A DNA stretch of 64,000 nucleotides. Source: Paenibacillus sp. yr247. GTDB taxonomy: Bacteria; Bacillota; Bacilli; Paenibacillales; NBRC-103111. The DNA is taken from positions 496,001-560,000 of the forward strand of contig NZ_FNIF01000001.1 of NCBI RefSeq assembly GCF_900103825.1, read 5' to 3'. The notes under the pieces were generated by a model. The model saw only the letters and a list, made by a program, of their open reading frames with translations. It was not told the DNA's origin and searched no databases. Positions 55,269-62,314 of this stretch are shown here, one piece after another. The first letter of the stretch is position 1; the number at the start of each line of letters is the position of its first letter. A program made the position numbers and the translations under genes.

Positions 55269-55463
55269 ATGACGAAACAACAACATCGATGGAATTTACG
55301 TTTGAAGAGCAGTAATGTATATTTGGGCACCGTATATTTAGGTGATCCGCTTCCAGAAGTGGAAGATGTCATCATGATTGGCGATAAGAAATATACGATT
55401 CTTGAGCTTGGAAGTAACCGTGACGCAAGTGACGTGTTTGTAGAAGAAGTAAAAAAGAAATAA
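55269..55463 (+). CDS. Small protein, unknown function
   Basis: A 64-aa product starting MTKQQHRWNLRLKSSNVYLG, with GGGAGGA 11-12 bases before the ATG; the longer frame to 55221 reads through that SD. The sequence alternates short strands (YLGTVYLGDPLPEVEDVIMIGDKK, broken here at motif level: VYLGDPLP, DKKYTILELG) and suggests a small beta-barrel-like fold. A terminator hairpin follows. Not recognised. Confidence 0.55.
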   Translation: MTKQQHRWNLRLKSSNVYLGTVYLGDPLPEVEDVIMIGDKKYTILELGSNRDASDVFVEEVKKK

Positions 55464-55476
55464 TGCTTCAAAGAGC

Positions 55477-55521
55477 AGCGCTAGTCTAGATGGAAGATTC
55501 CGTTAGGCAGCGCTTTTTTTG
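55477..55521 (+). terminator. Terminator after the 64-aa protein gene
   Basis: AGCGCT pairs with AGCGCT, extended by CTA/TAG, followed by seven T. Confidence 0.65.
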
Positions 55522-55684
55522 TTTACTGTCACTTAAGAGCTATGTATGCCCTTTCCAAGAAAATTTTCAATGTGTAATAAAAAGAGACTGTCATATACAG
55601 CCTCAGCGTATGTATTATGAGATGTTGTAGAGAGAAGCAAGGCAATTAACGAACATTTTGATGTATTCCTTACGGGTATAGTCT

Positions 55685-55906
55685 TTATTGCATGCAATGT
55701 CTCTTCATAGGTATTGGAACCAGGTAATTTCGGTAGGAATTTTTTTTGTATACAAACTTTTCGTTCTGGATAAGATACGTATCGTTCTCAAAATACGGTA
55801 CGTTGTCAAATTGGAGAGCTTTTTCACCTTTTTGTTCACTAACTAATGTAGCCAAAAGAATTAGCATGCGGTACGGATCACGGAATATTTCATATTGTTC
55901 GGTCAT
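55685..55906 (-). CDS. Small protein, unknown function
   Basis: A 73-aa product starting MTEQYEIFRDPYRMLIL at ATG 55906, which has AAAGGAG about 9 bases upstream; the GTG at 55960 overlaps the adjacent hairpin. It is mixed polar and aromatic, ending with a basic run. It lies directly downstream of the SASP gene on the same strand but behind a terminator hairpin, so it may be expressed by read-through or its own promoter. Not recognised. Confidence 0.55.
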   Translation of the reverse strand: MTEQYEIFRDPYRMLILLATLVSEQKGEKALQFDNVPYFENDTYLIQNEKFVYKKNSYRNYLVPIPMKRHCMQ

Positions 55907-55942
55907 GGTTAACACTCCTTTGACAAATTCGAAGAAAAAAAG

Positions 55943-55991
55943 AAAAAGACTAGATTGCACTCTAAGGAGGATCGAGTGAATCAGTCTTTTT
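55943..55991. terminator. Terminator after the SASP gene
   Basis: AAAAAGACT pairs with AGTCTTTTT, with an inner GATT-CACTC/GAGTG-ATC pairing; symmetric and likely active in both directions. Confidence 0.75.
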
Positions 55992-56014
55992 GTGCTTGCT
56001 CCTACATCAAAGGA

Positions 56015-56224
56015 TTAGCGTTTGAAGCTGGAAAGCTGTTGCTCAGCTATTTGCACTAACCGCTTCGTGATGTTACCACCAATGGCACCAGCATCACGTG
56101 TTGCCAAATTACCATTGTAACCAGTTGGGGAGAGAGGTACACCAATTTCCTGAGCGACTTCATACTTCAGTTGATCCAATGCTGCCTTTGCTTGTTGTAC
56201 GACTAAAGTGTTGTTTCTAGCCAT
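56015..56224 (-). CDS. Alpha/beta-type small acid-soluble spore protein (SASP)
   Basis: A 69-aa DNA-binding spore protein that coats and protects spore DNA and is degraded on germination. Family motifs are complete: AALDQLKYEVAQEIGV (with the GPR protease site region near YEVA/EIGV), the YNGNLATRDAG turn and GGNITKRLVQIAEQQL. AAGGAGATGATTTTG precedes the ATG. It should be transcribed in the forespore under sigma-G; a GAATA-like -35 is seen upstream, but the -10 is not convincing. It shows that the organism sporulates. Confidence 0.95.
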   Translation of the reverse strand: MARNNTLVVQQAKAALDQLKYEVAQEIGVPLSPTGYNGNLATRDAGAIGGNITKRLVQIAEQQLSSFKR

Positions 56225-56353
56225 TCAAAATCATCTCCTTTTTTTTGGTACACCAGTATTATTTGAATGTTCGGATAATTTATTCGCGAAAATAAAAAAA
56301 ATTTTAACAATTCATTAGTACCTTCTAGTCGGGAAAAGTTATCTATAAAGCAA

Positions 56354-56380
56354 TAAACCCCCATCCGGTAGGATGGGGGG
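56354..56380 (-). terminator. Terminator of the acidic small-protein gene
   Basis: On the minus strand CCCCCATCC pairs with GGATGGGGG across a four-base loop, followed by TTTATT. Confidence 0.8.
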
Positions 56381-56403
56381 AACTTATATTTGAAAGATAT
56401 GTA

Positions 56404-56538
56404 TTATTCCTCTTCGGATTCCGTGCTTTCTTCCGCAGCAGCAACTTCTTCAACCGCTTCTTCGCTCACCACTTCTTCGGTGGACTCTTCGACGATTTCT
56501 TCTTCATTTTGGGATACTACTTCTTCCTCTTGGCTCAT
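56404..56538 (-). CDS. Very acidic Glu-rich small protein
   Basis: A 44-aa product starting MSQEEEVVSQNEEEIVEES and ending in an ESEEE tail. About half of the residues are Glu, the rest mostly Val, Ala and Ser, and no basic residue is present. AAGGAGGTGA lies 6-8 bases before the ATG, and a strong terminator follows, so it is probably real. It sits 180 bases upstream of the SASP gene's far side in a cluster of small genes. No family recognised; disordered, possibly an ion- or protein-buffering peptide. Confidence 0.65.
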   Translation of the reverse strand: MSQEEEVVSQNEEEIVEESTEEVVSEEAVEEVAAAEESTESEEE

Positions 56539-56809
56539 ATTTGTCACCTCCTTCGATACGTATAGTATCATTGTAACTACTTCTATCAGGCTATACAAGT
56601 AGGGAAGAGGGGGTCTTGATAGATTTAATGTAATCTTAATCGGTTTGTCATACCTTGAAGAATTGCCATGGCAATATAAGTCGAAAAGAGTGTAATAACA
56701 ACTTATTTTCGCCGGATATCTCTAATAAGCATGTTTTATTTTTCTATGAATATACATGAGGCAAAGCAGCAAAAGTTCATTATTTGCTAAGCTGATAGGA
56801 GGAATCCGA

Positions 56810-57136
56810 ATGAATCGGTCGGATGTTATTTTGGAGCTACAACTAGTACCCGAATTGCTTAAACAAGCAGAAGCGATCTATGTGGATGCGGTATCTGAAC
56901 TGGCCTGGGCAAAGCATCAACTTGTAACCAAAGAATGTGAAGTCATTGGTGACGGTCTGGTCACAGGGAAGAACGAGCTCCACCGCCAAGCGGAGATGTG
57001 GCCGCACACCAAAGAATTGCAGCAGCAAGTTTTGCGAATGGAAGATGCAGTCGAGCATACGAAGGTAGAGTTCCATTTCTACAAGCGGAAGTTAGAGAAT
57101 CTGCAAATAATAGCGAAGCTCATGACAATTTTATAG
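56810..57136 (+). CDS. Coiled-coil protein, unknown function
   Basis: A 108-aa helical protein beginning MNRSDVILELQLVPELLKQAEAIY at ATG 56810, which has AGGAGGAA 6-7 bases upstream. Heptad-like patterns run through most of it (LQQQVLRMEDAVEHTKVEFHFYKRKLENLQ), suggesting a long helical hairpin. No signal peptide. It is followed by a terminator. Function unknown. Confidence 0.7.
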   Translation: MNRSDVILELQLVPELLKQAEAIYVDAVSELAWAKHQLVTKECEVIGDGLVTGKNELHRQAEMWPHTKELQQQVLRMEDAVEHTKVEFHFYKRKLENLQIIAKLMTIL

Positions 57137-57156
57137 CTGGAATGAAGGGCATCAAA

Positions 57157-57187
57157 AGTCTGCAATCGAGAGATTGCAGGCTTTTTG
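57157..57187 (+). terminator. Terminator after the coiled-coil gene
   Basis: AGTCTGCAATC pairs with GATTGCAGGCT, followed by TTTT. Confidence 0.85.
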
Positions 57188-57303
57188 TTATGGATAGCGT
57201 TTATTATGAAAAATTTGTTCTTTTGATACGGTTACAGCGTAATGCAGTTGTGCATCCTAAGGGTAGATTATGTATGCCAAGTTCTAGGGAGGATCATCAC
57301 TGT

Positions 57304-57855
57304 ATGAAATCACTTACTATCATCATGACTGTCAGTTTGGGGCTGCTTGCGCTTACCGGTTGTCAAAACGTTAAGAGCGCAGCGACAACAGAAGCTGCAT
57401 CACCACCATCAGAGCTGAAAGTATCATTAATCGGTATGAGCGGCCAATCCATTGGGACTGCCAAGTTGACATCTGTTCAGGAAGGGGTTCAGATTGAACT
57501 CCAAGTTAGCGGGCTGACACCAGGCCTCCATGGACTTCACTTTCACGAAAAAGCGATTTGCGAGGCACCAAGTTTTGAATCGGCTGGAGCCCACTTCAAC
57601 CCGATGAAGAAGGAGCATGGCTTTCTTAATCCGAAAGGTGCCCATGCCGGGGATCTCCCAAATCTAGTCGTAGATGAACAGGGAAACGGGAAGTTCAATG
57701 CCATTACCAAGGCCGTGGTGATGCTTCCGAACAAATCGAACTCATTGCTCAAGCAAGGGGGGACCAGTCTGGTGATTCATGAGAAAGAAGATGATCTGAA
57801 GACGGATCCAACCGGTAATTCAGGGAAACGAATTGCTTGCGGTGCCGTGAAATAA
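57304..57855 (+). CDS. sodC: Cu/Zn superoxide dismutase-family lipoprotein
   Basis: A 183-aa SodC/YojM-like protein exported and anchored as a lipoprotein (lipobox LTGC, Cys20). The metal ligands appear complete: His pair in HGLHFHEK, bridging His in GAHFNP, His in EHGFLNPKGAHAGDLPN with Asp, and the His of LVIHEKEDD. The Cys pair for the disulfide lies in AICEAP and RIACGAV. ATG 57304 has GGGAGG upstream; the longer frame to 56998 only overlaps the preceding gene. Some Bacillus YojM proteins lack copper ligands; this one does not appear to. Confidence 0.93.
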   Translation: MKSLTIIMTVSLGLLALTGCQNVKSAATTEAASPPSELKVSLIGMSGQSIGTAKLTSVQEGVQIELQVSGLTPGLHGLHFHEKAICEAPSFESAGAHFNPMKKEHGFLNPKGAHAGDLPNLVVDEQGNGKFNAITKAVVMLPNKSNSLLKQGGTSLVIHEKEDDLKTDPTGNSGKRIACGAVK

Positions 57856-57877
57856 TGGAAGGAGCATTCTTGACAAC

Positions 57878-58342
57878 ATGATCAAAACACAGGATCTCAA
57901 GCTTCAAATGGATGAACTAACAAAACAAAATGATTTGGTGCTCATCGAACTCGAGCAAGTAAAAAAGATGCTCATCAATGGCTCACAAGGAAGCCAAGGT
58001 CAACAGCAAGCTACTGACGGCAATCAACAACAGGCGCAGGATCAGAACCAGGGCCAAAACCAAAGCCAAGTCCAAGGACAGGATCAGAACCAAAGTATAA
58101 AGGCAGGACAAGTCGACACCAGCGGGCAGCAAGTAACGGACTTAGCCAATGAATTATTAAAAATAAAGGACCTTGTAGAGAAATTAGAGCAAAAAACGTC
58201 CCAATACGTAAGCAGTCAATCGAATGGAACATTAACAGAGAAAGATGCGGTCAATCTAATACTGACTTTAATGAATGGTATGGTCGATTGGGCGAGTGAA
58301 TTTGTTTCTTCCAAAGCGTCGTCGAATGGACAATTACAATAA
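57878..58342 (+). CDS. Gln-rich coiled-coil protein, unknown function
   Basis: A 154-aa protein in three parts: an N-terminal coiled coil (1-35, LQMDELTKQNDLVLIELEQV), a Gln/Asn/Gly-rich linker (about 36-85), and a C-terminal helical part (85-154, LANELLKIKDLVEKLEQKTSQ and AVNLILTLMNGMVDWA). No signal peptide. GGAAGGAG lies upstream but 15-20 bases away, so the start could be later. It follows sodC by 22 bases. Not recognised. Confidence 0.65.
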   Translation: MIKTQDLKLQMDELTKQNDLVLIELEQVKKMLINGSQGSQGQQQATDGNQQQAQDQNQGQNQSQVQGQDQNQSIKAGQVDTSGQQVTDLANELLKIKDLVEKLEQKTSQYVSSQSNGTLTEKDAVNLILTLMNGMVDWASEFVSSKASSNGQLQ

Positions 58343-58364
58343 TGTAAAATGTCATTCTAAAGAA

Positions 58365-58396
58365 CAAAAGAGCCGCACAAAGCAGCTCTTTTTCTT
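58365..58396 (+). terminator. Terminator after the Gln-rich protein gene
   Basis: AAAGAGC-C-GC pairs with GC-A-GCTCTTT, followed by TTTCTTTTTT. Confidence 0.75.
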
Positions 58397-58559
58397 TTTT
58401 GTCGAAACCCGACTCTTTTGATTAAGTATTATTAAAATAGGTTTTATTGATTTTTTAGGTGATTCGACAATATGCACTTATTTACAGAAGAGTGAATGAC
58501 CGATAAAGTAAAGAGGAGACAAAGAGGAAGAGACAAACCATAGATGGGGTGTAGGAGTA

Positions 58560-58721
58560 ATGATAGAAATCGATATTAATCATGTGATGAGTCAACTTGG
58601 AATTCAGCCTATTCAATTGCAAAAATGGCAATCAGAACAAGCACAAGAAGATGAAGTTGAACGTACATGTCTTGTCGATCCTACAATTGAAACAGTTGCC
58701 AATCCCATCCATTTTACTTAA
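58560..58721 (+). CDS. Small protein, unknown function
   Basis: A 53-aa frame starting MIEIDINHVMSQLGIQPIQL. AGGAG lies only 2 bases before the ATG, too close for efficient initiation, so the real start may be the GTG or ATG at codons 9-10, or the frame may not be translated. Its end overlaps a minus-strand remnant. Weakly supported. Confidence 0.35.
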   Translation: MIEIDINHVMSQLGIQPIQLQKWQSEQAQEDEVERTCLVDPTIETVANPIHFT

Positions 58722-58854
58722 CAACGCCTAAGCCTTCAAGTTTCATAAAGATACTAACACGAAATTCCAACTCAGGATAGAGAGATTGCAACGCTCTCCA
58801 TTCTTCCTCTACATTTCCAAAGTGATGTGCTCTATAGTCCAATCCAAAGCCCAT
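58714..58854 (-). pseudogene. Short protein remnant on the minus strand
   Basis: A 46-aa frame reading MGFGLDYRAHHFGNVEEEW and ending FMKLEGLGVVK looks like part of a natural globular protein, but there is no SD and a stop lies just upstream in frame. It may be the tail of a lost gene, or a small gene read from an alternative start. The adjoining region to 60806 is also degraded. Confidence 0.35.
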
Positions 58855-59157
58855 CGGATCCAGATTCTATTTTTGGAAGGTATGGACGCGGCATTTGTTA
58901 GCTTTTTCTTTATCCAAAAGAACGGAAGTGTTAATCGTGTAGTGGTTACTTGACGCTACAACGGAAGGATGGGATCCAGCCCCCATTCTTTTTTTTTTGC
59001 ATTAAAAGTCGAACAAATACTCTGAAACAATGTACCCCGATTCTACTCTCGTTTCCCAAACTCAAAAGTAGGGATTTGCCTGGTAGCCGCTCATGCGAGA
59101 TTTTTGTTGGTCGAATCCAAGATCTGAGGGACCTGATTTATCAAGTTTAATTCCAAG
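58855..59157. other. Non-coding stretch with one orphan terminator
   Basis: About 300 bases without a convincing gene. It holds a strong hairpin (AAGGATGGG with CCCATTCTT, 58965-58990) followed by nine or more T, a terminator with no intact gene in front of it. The rest shows no recognisable feature and probably is debris of the decayed glycosyltransferase locus. Confidence 0.5.
58965..58998 (+). terminator. Orphan intrinsic terminator
   Basis: Nine-pair stem with one G-U pair, followed by a long T run; no intact upstream gene ends here. Confidence 0.75.
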
Positions 59158-59571
59158 ATGAAGAGGGTATGCTTGGAAATAGAAATGGCTAAGGATGGTA
59201 ACCACTGTAAGGGAATGGTTAATGATGGTTCCACGGATCATACCTCAGCGGTTTCCCGCGAGACACAGCATGCGGCTGTGATTGATTTGCCTGTTAATCT
59301 AGGCATCGGTGATGCCATGCAAACGGGTTTCATATATGCATCAAGGAATGGCTATGACATTGCCGTTCAGATCGACGCTGATGGTCAACATGATCCCCGA
59401 GCGTTGTCTCACATTATTGATCCAATCGTATCAAGAAAGGTCGATTGCTGTATCGGTTCTCGTTTTCTGACAAAAACACTTGTCATATCTAAGCTCCACA
59501 GCAAACTAACCCGACTTATTCAAGAAGTCGCACTTCTGCAGGAACAATTACGAGCAAAGGGATCTAAATGA
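59158..59571 (+). pseudogene. Glycosyltransferase family 2 remnant fused to a DUF2304-like tail
   Basis: The 137-codon frame contains the GT2 (dolichol-phosphate mannosyltransferase-like) blocks VNDGSTDHTSAV, LPVNLGIGDAMQTGF and QIDADGQHDP, ending at CIGSRFLTKT. The normal N-terminus and the rest of the catalytic domain are missing. After residue 112 the sequence jumps to LHSKLTRLIQEVALLQEQL, which resembles the C-terminal coiled coil of DUF2304 proteins that usually follow such GT2 genes. An internal deletion fusing two neighbouring genes best explains this. Not expected to be functional. Confidence 0.7.
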
Positions 59572-59771
59572 TGCTGATGGCTCCGCTTTTCATCGTTCTC
59601 CTTAATGTATGTTTGCTGGTTTGCAGTCAAATTACATGGAAAATAGCGCTCAATCGAACGCCATTAAACGGAATACATAATCTGGGGTTAGTACTTAAGG
59701 AAACGTTTACATCTTCGCAATGGTTAGGGCTGCTTTTTTTAGTTGGAGGCGCCTTTCTGTTAGCCGAATAG
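59568..59771 (+). pseudogene. Truncated SMR/EamA-type small membrane protein
   Basis: A 67-codon frame overlapping the previous one by 4 bases, with two hydrophobic helices (LFIVLLNVCLLVCSQITWKIAL and QWLGLLFLVGGAFLLAE). Such proteins, often encoded next to GT2/GT39 genes and involved in flipping polyprenyl-linked sugars, usually have four helices and more than 100 residues. The stop comes after the second helix, so it is probably truncated by deletion. Confidence 0.6.
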
Positions 59772-59792
59772 GTATTGGGGAGAAGAAGATAG

Positions 59793-60806
59793 ATGAAACG
59801 CGGAGTTTGGCTCGGCTTGCTGCTGCTCATGGCCGCGGCCTTATATTTACGCCTTCACTATGTGCTTGAGGCTGATTACCCACCACTCGAGTGGGATCAA
59901 TTGGAGTACACGAATCTCACTGGGCGCAATTCTGTTCCTATTTCTGATTGGGAAGCGGTTGTTTCATCCGATAACAGGACTTATCGCCAGCGGGTTCGCC
60001 GCGGTGTATCCTTCCTACGTCTGGTCAACTTCACTCATTTTGACGGAGGTTCCGTTTCTGACTGTTTTTACAGGATTACTCTACATGCAGGTTCGCATCA
60101 TACAGGATAACAAATGGCGGGATCATCTAGGGATGGGTCTTCTGCTTGGCCTTTGCGTTCTCATTCGCCCGAATATACTTCCTTTAGCGGTTATTCCTAA
60201 TGTGTTTCTTTGGGTGAAAACAAAGAAAATGGAGAAAACCAATGCATGATGCCATGGTGGATAAGGAATTGGATAACTTTTCATTCGTTTATTTTCATCG
60301 CCAAAGGGGAAGCGGGCAATCCGTTCCTAGGAGGAACGGACCCTTACTTCCGAGGCACAATTGATTGGGACCATATCGATAAGGATCATCAATTCGCAGA
60401 AGGCATTAGACGGATAAAAGAAGGTTTGATGGAGGAGCCGTTATTATGGATTAAATGGATGATGGTTGGGAAATTAAACGTGTTTTTCAAAACGATGTGG
60501 GTGGGACCTTATCCTTATTCCGTACCTGTATGGTATGCGAATACACTGATACATTTACACACCTTTTTAATAGCTTTGGGTAATATTGGTATGTTTATTT
60601 TCGGCATTCGGAAGCCAGCAATTCATTACTTAATGGTTGCTTTTCTCATGTTCTTAAGTATCCACCTGATGTTCATTCCGGTAGATCGATATGTGTATGG
60701 GATGCTTCCATTTCTTATGCTAGCAAGCGCGTATTTGATTACGCAAACCATTTATCTGGTACGTAACGCCTGGACTACCTCTCTCCTGCAGCGGAGGGGG
60801 ATTTAA
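59793..60806 (+). pseudogene. Broken GT39/ArnT-like glycosyltransferase
   Basis: Three reading frames in succession encode parts of one polytopic glycosyltransferase: the first (from 59793) gives MKRGVWLGLLLLMAAALYLR and ends near LEWDQLEYT; a second (about 59915-60245) gives LFHPITGLIASGFAAVYPSYVW and LRPN-like RPNILPLA; a third (from about 60245) gives PWWIRNWITFHSF, AGNPFLGGTDPYF and the C-terminal helices. A stretch between the first and second parts is also missing. At least two frameshifts plus a deletion make it a pseudogene. The 3' end overlaps the convergent CBS gene. Confidence 0.75.
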
Positions 60807-61209
60807 ATATCATTTGCTTCGCGCAGTATTCGATGATCTCACTTCTTCGTACAATGCCGATGAATTTATCGGAATCATCTACAATTGGCACGAAATTTTG
60901 CACTTTGGCCAAATCGATGAGATCTACCATATCAGCATGAATATGAACCGGTTTATTTTGCACACGCAGAGGAACTTCGGCCAGCATGTGACGGTGCGCA
61001 TTATCGAAGCCAATTCCGTCCGAATTTTTAAGAAACCACAATAAGTCTCCCTCGGTAACGGTACCTACATAATGACCATCGTCGGATAGGATGGGTACGG
61101 CCGTGTAACGATGATATTCCATTCGTTCTAGGGTTTGGCGAAGCGTTGTTTGCAATGTCGTTGTAATGACCTCAGATTTAGGTAATAGGAAAAAAGCGAT
61201 ATTCATCAT
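60775..61209 (-). CDS. CBS-domain pair protein
   Basis: A 144-aa protein made of two CBS motifs (about 10-65: TLERMEYHRYTAVPILSDDGHYVGTVTEGDL; about 75-135: FVPIVDDSDKFIGIVRRSEII), which together bind adenine nucleotides or related ligands. There is no catalytic domain, so it is a sensor or regulatory subunit. Two adjacent ATGs are possible (61209, 61206), with GAAGGAG upstream. The leader carries the hairpin-SD element. Confidence 0.88.
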   Translation of the reverse strand: MMNIAFFLLPKSEVITTTLQTTLRQTLERMEYHRYTAVPILSDDGHYVGTVTEGDLLWFLKNSDGIGFDNAHRHMLAEVPLRVQNKPVHIHADMVDLIDLAKVQNFVPIVDDSDKFIGIVRRSEIIEYCAKQMIFKSPSAAGER

Positions 61210-61215
61210 TTAACA

Positions 61216-61248
61216 CTCCTTCGAGTTTTACATAGGAAAACTTATTAA
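61216..61248 (-). promoter_or_regulatory. Hairpin-SD leader element, minus-strand copy (CBS gene)
   Basis: Read on the minus strand: AGTTTT, loop CCTATGT, AAAACT, then CGAAGGAG before the start. The 5' GCTTACGA block is not conserved here (ATTAATA instead). Confidence 0.5.
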
Positions 61249-61322
61249 TCACATTTCTATTGTATCAAAATTTGCGAATAGAATCTAAACCTGTGATGGA
61301 TGCTAGAAGTGAGGTGAAGGAA

Positions 61323-61793
61323 ATGAATCGAGCATTGACGACAGCAATGATTGGAATTGGAATCGCTCAAGCAATAAAAATGCCCCTTACGTATATAAAG
61401 ACTAGAAAGTGGGATTGGTCGCAAATGATCCAAACAGGAGGGATGCCAAGTTCTCACTCATCGGGTGTATCTGCCCTTGCAACCTATATTGCGATGAAAA
61501 GAGGAATTTCTGCGATTGATTTCGCCGTGAGTTCGGTTTTCGGAGCCGTTGTCATGTATGATGCGATGGGGATTCGGCGAGCAGCTGGAGAAATTGCTAT
61601 TGAAGTGAATGACCTCGATGAGCAAGTCGAACGATTGGCTAAACAACATCCTGGTTTGTATCATACTCGCAGACGTAAAGCCCTAAAAGAAAGCTTAGGC
61701 CATCTACCAAGAGAAGTAGCTGGAGGAGCGCTTCTAGGTATCGCAATAGGCGCCTTGAGTTATATGCTGGAGAAAAAAATTAGGAAAGTTTAG
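61323..61793 (+). CDS. DUF212/YuiD-like divergent PAP2-family membrane protein
   Basis: A 157-aa membrane protein of the YuiD/DUF212 family, related to acid phosphatase/vanadium haloperoxidase (PAP2) enzymes. Motifs are TGGMPSSHSSGVSALAT (PAP2-like SSH box) and VMYDAMGIRRAAGE. Hydrophobic segments lie at about 5-25, 40-80 and 135-150. ATG 61323 has GAGGTGAAGGA upstream; earlier in-frame ATGs lack an SD. Probably acts on a phospholipid or polyprenyl phosphate; activity not established. Confidence 0.88.
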   Translation: MNRALTTAMIGIGIAQAIKMPLTYIKTRKWDWSQMIQTGGMPSSHSSGVSALATYIAMKRGISAIDFAVSSVFGAVVMYDAMGIRRAAGEIAIEVNDLDEQVERLAKQHPGLYHTRRRKALKESLGHLPREVAGGALLGIAIGALSYMLEKKIRKV

Positions 61794-61860
61794 CGCATGT
61801 GGACAACTTTTCTTGAATGAGATAAGATCAAGGAACGTTCGAAGAAAGGAAGAAGTCCAC

Positions 61861-62298
61861 ATGGAAATCATTCGCGTTACAACCCAAGATCAACTGCAAG
61901 ATTGTTTTAAAGTGCGCTTCAAAGTGTTCGTGGACGAGCAGCAAGTGCCGGAGCATTTGGAGATGGATGAGAAAGATGAATCACCTGAAGCATGCCATCA
62001 TTTTCTTATTTCAGATGGAGATCAACCTGTTGCAGCAGCTCGTTGGTATGAATACCAACCCCAAACAGCCAAATTGCAGCGTGTTGCTGTTTTGAAAGAA
62101 TATAGAGGCCGATCACTTGGCAAACAAATTATTCTTGCCATGGAACAGCAGGCTCGCGAAATGAATTGTTCATCTGCGATCTTAGATGCGCAGTGTCAAG
62201 CAGAGGGCTTTTATAATCAGTTGGGATATCAGGTCATCTCTGATGAACCTTTCTATGATGCTGGTATTCTGCATGTAAGAATGAAAAAGCCGCTTTAG
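61861..62298 (+). CDS. GNAT N-acetyltransferase (YjcF-like)
   Basis: A 145-aa GNAT: RFKVFVDEQQVPEHLEMDEKDE, then AAARWYEYQPQTAKLQRVAVLKEYRGRSLGKQII (acetyl-CoA loop RGRSLG) and AEGFYNQLGYQVISDEPFYDAGI. ATG 61861 follows AAGGAAGAAG; the longer frame to 61813 is not supported. The last codons overlap the convergent kinase gene by 4 bases and lie in the shared terminator hairpin. The substrate is unknown. Confidence 0.88.
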   Translation: MEIIRVTTQDQLQDCFKVRFKVFVDEQQVPEHLEMDEKDESPEACHHFLISDGDQPVAAARWYEYQPQTAKLQRVAVLKEYRGRSLGKQIILAMEQQAREMNCSSAILDAQCQAEGFYNQLGYQVISDEPFYDAGILHVRMKKPL

Positions 62299-62314
62299 TT
62301 ATTAGCGGCTTTTT
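62284..62314. terminator. Shared terminator inside two convergent coding ends
   Basis: AAAAAGCCGCT pairs perfectly with AGCGGCTTTTT. The stem lies inside the last codons of both the GNAT and the histidine kinase genes. Confidence 0.85.

Noticed and set aside
56998..57303. Long N-terminal extension of SodC
   Set aside because: It overlaps the preceding gene and its terminator; ATG 57304 begins a clear lipoprotein signal with an SD.
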